From Elusimicrobiota bacterium (GTDB lineage Bacteria > Elusimicrobiota > Elusimicrobia > 2-02-FULL-39-32), in contig JAHFCA010000110.1 in the NCBI GenBank assembly GCA_023249715.1, positions 1-5,387 of the forward strand: DNA of 5,387 bases, written 5' to 3'. How positions within the stretch are numbered: the first letter of the stretch is position 1; each line of letters opens with the position of its first letter. Below are positions 1 to 5,387 of this stretch, piece after piece. The position numbers and the translations under genes were made by a program. The notes beneath the pieces were generated by a model. That model searched no databases. It saw nothing but the letters and a program-made list of their open reading frames with translations, and was not told the DNA's origin.

Positions 1-3
1 TTC

Positions 4-1263
4 ATGATCTTTCTCTTGGGTGTAGTCCTAATTGTTCTCGCCTTTTTAGGAACCCCTATTTTTCTCTTAATTGGTGCTTCCGGGATTTTCGCGTTTGCGA
101 AATCTGGAATCGATTCTTCCGCCTTAATGGTAGAGCTTTACCGCCTCGCCTCACTGCCCGCCTTACAGGCCCTCCCTTTATTTACATTTTCCGGTTATGT
201 TTTAGCGAGGAGTAAAGCGCCCGAAAGAATGCTCGCTTTAGGGGAGGCTTTACTCGGTTGGATTCCCGGAGGAGTCGGTATCGCTTCTCTTTGCGTTTGC
301 GCCTTGTTCACCGCTTTTACGGGCGCTTCCGGAGTGACTATTATTGCTTTGGGGGGATTGCTTTACCCTATTTTACGCCAGCAAAATTATTCAGAAAAAT
401 TTACTCTTGGCCTTCTGACCACGACCGGCAGTTTGGGGCTTCTTTTCCCTCCCAGTTTACCCATTATTCTCTATGGGCTTATCGCCAAAGTGAGTATTGA
501 TAAACTATTTTTGGCGGGTTTAGTTCCAGGTCTTTTCTTAATGGGAGTGCTTTCTGTTTATAGTTATTTAAAAGAGAGTAAAGGGCGCCATAGCGTTATT
601 CCCTTTTCTCTGGATGCCTTGAAAATCGCTGTAAAAAAGAGCGCTTGGGAGATTCCGCTTCCATTTTTAATTATTGGCGGCATCTATGGAGGATTATTTA
701 CCGCGAGTGAAGCCTCCAGCATTATGGCTTTTTATGTTCTGGTAACAGAAGTTTTTATCTATAAAGACCTGCGCTTATGGGACGATGTGCCTCAGATAGT
801 GTTAGAAAGCATGGTGTTGGTGAGCGCCATATTAATGGTGATGGGAGTCGCGCTTGGATTTACCAATTATCTCATTGATGCGCAAATTCCCATGCGCGCC
901 TTTGATTGGCTGCATGGTTTTATAGAGAGTAAAACGGTGTTTCTTATGGTTTTAAACCTCTTTTTGTTAGTCATGAATATGATCGAGATGTTTTCCGCTA
1001 TTATCATTGTTGTCCCGCTCATTGTTCCCATGGCCCTCCAGTATGGCATAGACCCCGTCCATTTAGGGATAATATTTTTATTGAATTTGGAAATTGGTTA
1101 TATGACGATTCCTATGGGGCTCAATCTTTTTTTATCCTCCCATCGATTTAATAAACCTTTAAAAGAAATATATTTAGCCACGATTCCTTTTTGGTTTCTT
1201 TTAATTGGAACTTTAATCTTGGTCACTTATTTTCCAAAATTTAGTCTCTTTTTAGTGCAATGA
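4..1263 (+). CDS. dctM: TRAP transporter large permease, DctM type
   Basis: This is the large membrane subunit of a tripartite ATP-independent periplasmic (TRAP) transporter. In this family it carries the substrate path and works with a small DctQ subunit and a periplasmic DctP binding protein. The protein has 419 residues, close to the usual 425-430, and is hydrophobic almost throughout, with about a dozen membrane segments. Family landmarks are LPLF-F-G at 57-64, the re-entrant FTGASG at 105-110, LGLLFPPSLP at 144-153, GGIYGGLFTASEAS at 225-238, GIDPVHLGIIFLLN at 348-361 and TIPMGLNLF at 368-376. Several of these differ from the consensus I know (GSS, TPTEA, TPPVG), so it belongs to a divergent subfamily and its substrate cannot be read. 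The ATG at 4 gives a normal TRAP N-terminus, but only three upstream bases are visible, so neither a ribosome site nor an earlier start can be judged. DctP and DctQ are not in the window. The last codon overlaps the next gene by 4 bp. Confidence 0.9.
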   Translation: MIFLLGVVLIVLAFLGTPIFLLIGASGIFAFAKSGIDSSALMVELYRLASLPALQALPLFTFSGYVLARSKAPERMLALGEALLGWIPGGVGIASLCVCALFTAFTGASGVTIIALGGLLYPILRQQNYSEKFTLGLLTTTGSLGLLFPPSLPIILYGLIAKVSIDKLFLAGLVPGLFLMGVLSVYSYLKESKGRHSVIPFSLDALKIAVKKSAWEIPLPFLIIGGIYGGLFTASEASSIMAFYVLVTEVFIYKDLRLWDDVPQIVLESMVLVSAILMVMGVALGFTNYLIDAQIPMRAFDWLHGFIESKTVFLMVLNLFLLVMNMIEMFSAIIIVVPLIVPMALQYGIDPVHLGIIFLLNLEIGYMTIPMGLNLFLSSHRFNKPLKEIYLATIPFWFLLIGTLILVTYFPKFSLFLVQ

Positions 1264-2318
1264 GTAAAAAAATAGTCGTTACCGGAGGAACCGGTTTTGT
1301 GGGCTATCATGTGGTAAAAAAACTGCTTCAAAAAAAAGTGGGTGAGGTTTTTTGTTTGGCAAGAAAAGAGAGCAATAAAAAATATTTACAAACTCTGCCC
1401 GTTACTATTGTGGACGGAGATCTGCTCGATAAAGCCTCTTTGGAAAAAGCGTTGGAGGGGTGCGAGATCCTTTTCCACGTGGCGGCGGACTATAGGCTTT
1501 GGGCCAAAGATGGCGATGAAATTGTGCGTTCTAATGTTTTGGGGACAAGAAACATTTTGGAAGCGGCAAAAAAATACTCGGTTAAAAAAGTAGTGTATAC
1601 TTCTAGCGTGGCGGCTGTGGGAAGGCCGCATCCTTCTAAAAATTTAGAAGGGGATATCCCCTCTCTTGTAGATAAAGGAAGATGGGATTGGGAAAAAAAA
1701 TGGGCGGGGTCCGAGGCCATGGATCCCACGCTAGAGCAATTGATTGGCCCGTATAAACAGTCTAAATTTTCGGCGGAGCTGGTCGCCAGAAAATTTGCCC
1801 AGGAGGGGATGGATCTTGTGATTGTAAACCCTTCTACCCCTGTGGGATCGCACGATATTAAGCCCACTCCCACCGGGAAATTAGCGCTCGATTTTTTAAA
1901 AGGGAAAATGCCGGCTTATTTGGAAACGGGTCTTAACTTTGTGGATGTGGAAGATGTGGCAATGGGCCATCTGTTAGCCTTAGAAAAAGGGAAAAGAGGC
2001 GAGCGTTATATTTTAGGAAATAAAAATTTAATGCTGAAGGAATTTTTTAATATTCTATCTCAACTCACCGGCCGCCCCACTCCCAAATATAAAATTCCTT
2101 ATTGGTTCGCCTACGGGGTGGGCTGGACGACCACTCTCTTTTCTAATTTTACCGGCAAAACGCCGCTGGTTCCTTTGGATGGAGTAAAAATGGCGAAGGA
2201 GATTATGTTTTACAGAGCAGACAAAGCCATTCAAGAGTTGGGTTTTAACCCCGGCAGCGTGGAAAAAGCGCTCGAAAAATCGGTCCGCTTTTTCCAAAAC
2301 GAAGGCTATTTGAAGTAA
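1260..2318 (+). CDS. hpnA: HpnA-type NAD-dependent sugar epimerase/dehydratase
   Basis: This is an extended short-chain dehydrogenase/reductase, 352 residues long. The N-terminal Rossmann fold has the NAD(P)-binding GGTGFVG at 9-15. TSSVAAVG at 114-121 and YKQSK at 165-169 supply the catalytic Ser and the Tyr/Lys pair (Y165, K169). The stretches HVAADYRLWAKDGDEI (73-88), VNPSTPVGSHDIKPTPTGK (189-207) and MPAYLETGLNFVDVEDVAMGHLLALEKG (217-244) match what I know of the hopanoid-associated sugar epimerase family, HpnA. That family usually has about 330 residues and lies in hopanoid clusters. Its exact substrate is not settled. Residues about 124-160 are a lysine- and tryptophan-containing insertion, longer than the usual loop before the Tyr motif. 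The start overlaps the dctM stop as ATGA with no clear Shine-Dalgarno sequence, so translation is probably coupled to dctM. The C-terminus FFQNEGYLK is a normal family ending. Its TAA stop is the first triplet of the large palindrome. Confidence 0.85.
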   Translation: MSKKIVVTGGTGFVGYHVVKKLLQKKVGEVFCLARKESNKKYLQTLPVTIVDGDLLDKASLEKALEGCEILFHVAADYRLWAKDGDEIVRSNVLGTRNILEAAKKYSVKKVVYTSSVAAVGRPHPSKNLEGDIPSLVDKGRWDWEKKWAGSEAMDPTLEQLIGPYKQSKFSAELVARKFAQEGMDLVIVNPSTPVGSHDIKPTPTGKLALDFLKGKMPAYLETGLNFVDVEDVAMGHLLALEKGKRGERYILGNKNLMLKEFFNILSQLTGRPTPKYKIPYWFAYGVGWTTTLFSNFTGKTPLVPLDGVKMAKEIMFYRADKAIQELGFNPGSVEKALEKSVRFFQNEGYLK

Positions 2319-2375
2319 TAAGATTAGGGGATATTTTTTATTTTCAACTCGCATGATTAAAAATTATTTTCTTGG

Positions 2376-2423
2376 CCTCCGAACTCGCCTTGGCGTTACC
2401 GCCAAGGCTCAGACATGCGGAGG
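2376..2423. repeat. GC-rich core stem-loop of the palindrome
   Basis: This is the centre of the large palindrome. A 6-bp stem (CCTCCG/CGGAGG) encloses a 9-bp stem with a TTAC loop. Its composition is clearly richer in G and C than the AT-rich outer arms, so it could be a second small element nested in the loop of the first, or a conserved structural head. AACTCGC at 2382-2388 also occurs at 2346-2352, just inside the outer arm. The CGGAGG strand contains a Shine-Dalgarno-like GGAGG, which would be hidden when the stem is closed. Confidence 0.75.
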
Positions 2424-2430
2424 TAAAGGA

Positions 2431-2493
2431 ATGATATCGAAAATAATTTTTAATCATAGTCACGCTCGGATGAAAATAAAAAATATCCCCTAA
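2431..2493 (+). CDS. Possible 20-codon leader peptide ahead of hpnG
   Basis: The frame from the ATG at 2431 encodes MISKIIFNHSHARMKIKNIP and stops with TAA at 2491-2493, 7 nt before the hpnG ATG. A strong Shine-Dalgarno match, GGAGG at 2419-2423, lies 7 nt upstream of this ATG; hpnG itself has no such site. The frame lies entirely within the right half of the palindrome and resembles no family I recognise. A ribosome translating it would open the outer arms and arrive beside the hpnG start, so it could couple translation. The frame is also open upstream to an ATG at 2353 (46 codons), but that ATG has no ribosome site. It may be chance; coding potential cannot be judged at this length. Confidence 0.25.
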   Translation: MISKIIFNHSHARMKIKNIP

Positions 2494-2500
2494 TCTTATT

Positions 2501-3196
2501 ATGCATATTGTTATTATTTCTCCCACTTATTGGGAAGTGTTTCGATTTATTCGCAGTGAAAAATTTAAAAAGGAAGGTCCTACCTCTTATTCTCTGCGTC
2601 GAAATAATTTTTTTGTCCAATTAGAAATAAGTGGTATTGGCGCGGAAAATGGTAGAAGAGCGTGTGAGAGGTTAGTTCAGTTGAATGCAGATTTAATTTT
2701 ATGCGTGGGTTTTGCGGGGGGATTAAAGGCGGAGGTTAAGGCCGGGGATATCGTTTTAGATGGGGATAAGAGTGATCCAAAAATTTTAAGTCTGGTTCAA
2801 ATTCTTTGCGGTAAAAGAGGTTTTTCTTGTTTTGCGGGGAAATTTTGGAATAGTTCTGCTCCGCTCCTCCGTTCGGGAGAAAAATTGGGAGTGTCTCAAA
2901 AATCTTCTTCTCTGGCGGTAGAGATGGAGGGGGAAGCGGTCTGGGAATTTGCGCGGTCAAAAGGGATTTCTTTTGCATCGGTACGATCCGTAAGTGATAC
3001 CTTAATGGACGATTTGCCCTTAGCGGTAACCGCTTTAGGATACCAAGGGAAAATTGGTTGGAATTTTTGGAAGATTTTTGTGTTAAGACCTTGGGAGTGG
3101 CCGGCTTTTTTTAAACTTGTTTTTAACAGTGGTATTGCGGGTAGGAATTTACAACTCATTCTTTCTAATCTAATTAGGGACACACACTTTTTATAG
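2501..3196 (+). CDS. hpnG: HpnG-like nucleoside phosphorylase/nucleosidase (adenosylhopane nucleosidase)
   Basis: This 231-residue protein belongs to the PNP/UDP phosphorylase (MTA/SAH nucleosidase) superfamily. The N-terminal strand MHIVIISPTYWEV places Glu12 where MTA/SAH nucleosidase has its active-site Glu12. ILCVGFAGGL (66-75) with AGDIVL (81-86) is the glycine-rich phosphate/ribose loop. AVEMEGEAV (139-147) holds the ribose-contacting Met-Glu pair, and RSVSD (162-166) holds the catalytic Asp166. In hopanoid producers HpnG cleaves adenine from adenosylhopane, the HpnH product, to give ribosylhopane. The HpnG assignment over MTA/SAH nucleosidase or futalosine hydrolase rests on overall resemblance and the adjoining hpnA; hpnH is not visible. 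The active-site residues are intact. The start at 2501 gives a correctly placed first strand, but no Shine-Dalgarno sequence precedes it, because the upstream bases belong to the palindrome's right arm. The final codons, DTHFL, run into the left arm of the terminator hairpin. Confidence 0.7.
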   Translation: MHIVIISPTYWEVFRFIRSEKFKKEGPTSYSLRRNNFFVQLEISGIGAENGRRACERLVQLNADLILCVGFAGGLKAEVKAGDIVLDGDKSDPKILSLVQILCGKRGFSCFAGKFWNSSAPLLRSGEKLGVSQKSSSLAVEMEGEAVWEFARSKGISFASVRSVSDTLMDDLPLAVTALGYQGKIGWNFWKIFVLRPWEWPAFFKLVFNSGIAGRNLQLILSNLIRDTHFL

Positions 3197-3217
3197 AAAT
3201 GTGTGTCCCTAGGTTTT
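3175..3217. terminator. Convergent intrinsic terminator between hpnG and ppdK
   Basis: TAGGGACACACA at 3175-3186 pairs perfectly with TGTGTGTCCCTA at 3200-3211, a 12-bp stem with a 13-nt loop. On the + strand it is followed by GG and four T (3214-3217), so it fits termination of the dctM-hpnA-hpnG unit. The left arm lies inside the last codons of hpnG. The same hairpin lies just beyond the ppdK stop on the other strand, where the following sequence (TTAGATTAG) is less T-rich, so termination from that side would be weaker. The two stop codons are separated by only 24 bp. Confidence 0.75.
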
Positions 3218-3220
3218 ATC

Positions 3221-5387
3221 TTACTTAGACGTATAAGCGATCTTCTTTTTAGATTCAATCACCGCTTGAGCGGCTGCCAGTCTGGCTACCGGGATTCTGT
3301 AAGGGGAGCAAGAAACGTAGTTGAGTCCTGTTCTATGGCAGAACTTTACGCTCTCAGGGTCGCCGCCATGTTCGCCGCAAATGCCGCATTTAAGATCCTT
3401 TTTAACTTTTCTCCCTGCGCTAACGGCCCCTTGAATTAATTTTCCAATCCCTTCCTGATCGAGGGTTTGAAAAGGATCGTCCTTAAGGATTTTTTCCGCA
3501 AGGTAGGTGCGAATAAACTTGCCGCCATCGTCTCTGGAGTAACCGAATGTCATTTGGGTGAGATCGTTGGTTCCAAATGAGAAGAACTCCGCTTCCTGGG
3601 CAATTTTATCGGCCACGAGTGCGGCGCGGGGAACTTCGATCATGGTTCCGATTAAAAAGTTGATCTTGACTCCGTAACTTTTCATGGTTTCATTGGCAAT
3701 TTTGATTGCCAAATCTTTTTGATGTTTTAGTTCGGCTGGAGTCCCTACAAGAGGAATCATGATTTCCGGAACCACGCGGATTTTTTCCTTGGCCAGTTCA
3801 CAGGCGGCGGCGATAATGGCATGCACCTGCATCTCTGTAATTTCCGGATACGTAATCCCTAGGCGGCACCCGCGGTGGCCTAACATGGGGTTAAACTCGT
3901 GCAGCTCTTGAGACTTTGCCCAGATTTTATCCGTGGGAACTCCGATTTTTTTGGAAAGCGCCTCCGCGTCGGCTTCAGTCTTAGGCAAGAATTCGTGAAG
4001 AGGCGGATCGAGAGTGCGGATAGTAACTGGGAACCCGCGCATCTCTTTAAAGAGTCCTTTAAAATCTTCTTTTTGGAAGGGTAACAGATGGTCTAAGGCC
4101 TTCTTTCTTTCCACAACGTCTTCAGCAATAATCATTTTTTGCATATAGGGCAAGCGCTCTTCGCCAAAGAACATATGTTCGGTGCGGCAAAGGCCAATTC
4201 CCTCGGCGCCGAGGTAGCGGGCAGCAATGGCGTCGCGGGGGATGTCGGCATTGGCGCGAACTTTAAGTTTACGCGTTTGATCCGCCCAGTTCATAAATTC
4301 TTTAAAGATTTGGTAGAGGTCCGATTGTTTGGGATTCATTTCTCCGTTCATAACGCGGATAATTTCGGAGGGGAGCGTTTCAATTTTTCCAATAAATACT
4401 TCTCCGGTAAAGCCGTCGATGGAGATGGATTCTCCTTCCTTTAAGTTGTGTCCATCCACAGAAAGAGTGCCCGTCTGTTCATCGATTTTCAACGCGCTGC
4501 AACCCACCACACAGGGCTTCCCCATGCCGCGAGCCACAACGGCCGCGTGGCTGGTGCGGCCGCCAATAGCGGTTAGAATACCGACGGCGACGTTCATGCC
4601 TTCGATATCATCGGGATTCGTTTCCGGCCGAACTAAGACGACGGGTCTTTCTTTAGCTAACTCTACGGCTCTGGAAGCGGTAAACGCAACAATGCCGCTG
4701 GCCGCTCCGGGGCCCGCGTTAATTCCTTTAGCTATCTGGACTCCTTTTTTCTTTTCTTGCTCGTCAAATACGGGAGCTAAAAGTTGGGAAAGTTGGTCCG
4801 GCTCCACGCGCATGAGAGCTTCTTCTTTAGAAATAATTTTTTCGTGCACCATGTCCACCGCGATTTTTACGGCGGCAATGCCCGTCCGTTTTCCGGTGCG
4901 GGTCTGGAGCATGTAGAGTTTTTCTTTTTCAATCGTGAATTCAAAGTCCTGAACGTCCCGATAATGTTTTTCTAAACGGGAAGTAATTTTTTTGAGCTCA
5001 TCGAAACATTTGGGGATTTCATTTCTTAGTTCTACGATGGGGCGCGGCGTGCGTACTCCGGCTACCACATCTTCCCCCTGTGCGTTGGTCAGATATTCCC
5101 CGAAAAATTCTTTTACGCCGCTCGAGGGGTTTCTGGTAAACCCTACTCCCGTCGCGGACGTGTTGCCCATGTTTCCAAAGACCATCGTTTGCACGTTGAC
5201 GGCGGTTCCTAAATCGTCCGGAATTTTATTCATTCTGCGGTAGGAAATAGCGCGGTCATTATTCCAGGATTTAAACACGGCGTCTCTGGCTGCCACGAGT
5301 TGTTTCCAGGGGTCCTGGGGGAACTCTCTCCCTGTTTTTGATTGAATGAGTTCTTTATATTCCTGAACCAACGCTTTAAAATCTTCG
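3221..5387 (-). CDS. ppdK: Pyruvate, phosphate dikinase (5' end beyond window)
   Basis: PPDK interconverts pyruvate, ATP and phosphate with phosphoenolpyruvate, AMP and pyrophosphate in the cytoplasm, serving gluconeogenesis or PPi-linked glycolysis. The open frame reaches the right edge. Numbering below starts at the TTG at 5371, read here as an internal Leu, not a start. The end of the ATP-grasp domain includes FPQDPWKQL (17-25), GTAVNVQTMVFGN (55-67), FTRNPSSG (78-85) and AQGEDVVAGVRTP (97-109). The swivelling domain has GGRTSHAAVVARGMG (270-284) with phosphohistidine His275. The C-terminal PEP/pyruvate barrel has CRTEHMFF (395-402), RTLDPPLHEFLP (452-463), MIEVPRAA (577-584), GTNDLTQ (600-606) and CGICGEHGG (662-670), containing the binding arginines 396 and 452, Glu579, Asn602 and acid Cys665. 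Against the 874-residue Clostridium symbiosum enzyme (His455), about 175 N-terminal residues lie outside the window. I see no frameshift or lost catalytic residue. It is convergent with hpnG and probably a separate transcription unit. Confidence 0.97.
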   Translation of the reverse strand, partial: EDFKALVQEYKELIQSKTGREFPQDPWKQLVAARDAVFKSWNNDRAISYRRMNKIPDDLGTAVNVQTMVFGNMGNTSATGVGFTRNPSSGVKEFFGEYLTNAQGEDVVAGVRTPRPIVELRNEIPKCFDELKKITSRLEKHYRDVQDFEFTIEKEKLYMLQTRTGKRTGIAAVKIAVDMVHEKIISKEEALMRVEPDQLSQLLAPVFDEQEKKKGVQIAKGINAGPGAASGIVAFTASRAVELAKERPVVLVRPETNPDDIEGMNVAVGILTAIGGRTSHAAVVARGMGKPCVVGCSALKIDEQTGTLSVDGHNLKEGESISIDGFTGEVFIGKIETLPSEIIRVMNGEMNPKQSDLYQIFKEFMNWADQTRKLKVRANADIPRDAIAARYLGAEGIGLCRTEHMFFGEERLPYMQKMIIAEDVVERKKALDHLLPFQKEDFKGLFKEMRGFPVTIRTLDPPLHEFLPKTEADAEALSKKIGVPTDKIWAKSQELHEFNPMLGHRGCRLGITYPEITEMQVHAIIAAACELAKEKIRVVPEIMIPLVGTPAELKHQKDLAIKIANETMKSYGVKINFLIGTMIEVPRAALVADKIAQEAEFFSFGTNDLTQMTFGYSRDDGGKFIRTYLAEKILKDDPFQTLDQEGIGKLIQGAVSAGRKVKKDLKCGICGEHGGDPESVKFCHRTGLNYVSCSPYRIPVARLAAAQAVIESKKKIAYTSK

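Larger units (their letters stand above)
2316..2501. repeat. 186-bp nested palindrome, MITE-like, filling the hpnA-hpnG gap
   Basis: Four perfect inverted pairs are nested in order. The outer arms are 2316-2346 with 2471-2501 (31 bp). The second arms are 2353-2371 with 2439-2457 (19 bp). The third are CCTCCG at 2376-2381 with CGGAGG at 2418-2423. The innermost are GCCTTGGCG at 2387-2395 with CGCCAAGGC at 2400-2408, around the loop TTAC. About 130 of 186 bases are paired. The unpaired stretches are short on the left side (6, 4 and 5 nt) and longer on the right (13, 15 and 9 nt). The ends are TA...TA, compatible with a TA target duplication as made by IS630/Tc1-mariner-type transposases. A palindrome ends symmetrically anyway, so this is weak evidence. 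No transposase is encoded inside. The left end contains the hpnA stop codon and the right end supplies the A of the hpnG ATG. As RNA it would be a very long hairpin. A mobile element, a regulatory leader or both are possible. Confidence 0.9.

Noticed and set aside
1490..1873. 127-codon open frame on the - strand within hpnA
   Set aside because: It is antisense to conserved HpnA motifs, including the YKxSK region, and its translation is not protein-like for any family I recognise.
2316..2501. CRISPR array or toxin-antitoxin/riboswitch reading of the palindrome
   Set aside because: There are no regularly spaced direct repeats with spacers, no toxin or antitoxin-like frame, and no riboswitch consensus that I recognise; nested perfect inverted repeats explain the sequence better.
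2344..2526. 60-codon open frame on the - strand across the palindrome and hpnG start
   Set aside because: It is mostly reverse complement of the palindrome arms, with no ribosome site I can see and no recognisable product; not evidence of an element-encoded transposase.
4329..4916. 195-codon open frame on the + strand opposite ppdK
   Set aside because: It lies wholly antisense to a strongly conserved ppdK coding region, resembles no family I know and has no supporting context; it is a shadow frame.
3221..5371. Taking the TTG at 5371 as the true start of ppdK
   Set aside because: The frame stays open to the window edge (residues EDFKA precede it) and the protein would lack most of the ATP-grasp domain; this is a boundary truncation, not a shortened gene.

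Overview
The window looks like a piece of a chromosome from a Gram-negative bacterium of moderate, AT-leaning base composition. The Gram-negative reading rests on a tripartite TRAP-type transporter permease next to hopanoid-type lipid genes. The taxon cannot be fixed from sequence alone. Coding density is high: three genes run rightward, then one long gene runs leftward and enters from the right edge.

Positions 4-3196 (+ strand) hold an apparent operon. It contains a TRAP transporter large permease (DctM type), an HpnA-type NAD-dependent sugar epimerase/dehydratase that overlaps it by 4 bp (ATGA), and an HpnG-like nucleoside phosphorylase/nucleosidase. HpnA and HpnG are recurrent members of hopanoid biosynthesis clusters. 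HpnG removes adenine from adenosylhopane on the way to C35 ribosylhopane derivatives. The squalene-hopene cyclase and HpnH are not in this window, so the hopanoid link rests on family resemblance plus the hpnA-hpnG pairing.

The most striking object is the hpnA-hpnG junction, 2316-2501. It is filled from stop codon to start codon by one nested palindrome of 186 bp. Its four sets of perfect inverted arms are 31, 19, 6 and 9 bp, around a 4-nt loop. It resembles a MITE-like non-autonomous element with a possible TA target duplication, and would form a very long RNA hairpin just before hpnG. The usual hpnG upstream position has no Shine-Dalgarno sequence. Inside the palindrome, however, a GGAGG motif sits 7 nt before an ATG that opens a 20-codon frame ending 7 nt before the hpnG start. 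This suggests a possible leader peptide/translational coupling arrangement, which is an inference.

At 3175-3217 a 12-bp hairpin lies between the convergent hpnG and ppdK genes and probably terminates transcription. From 3221 to the right edge (- strand) is pyruvate phosphate dikinase (ppdK). It lacks roughly 175 N-terminal residues because of the window boundary. It is a central-metabolism enzyme with no evident functional tie to the other genes.
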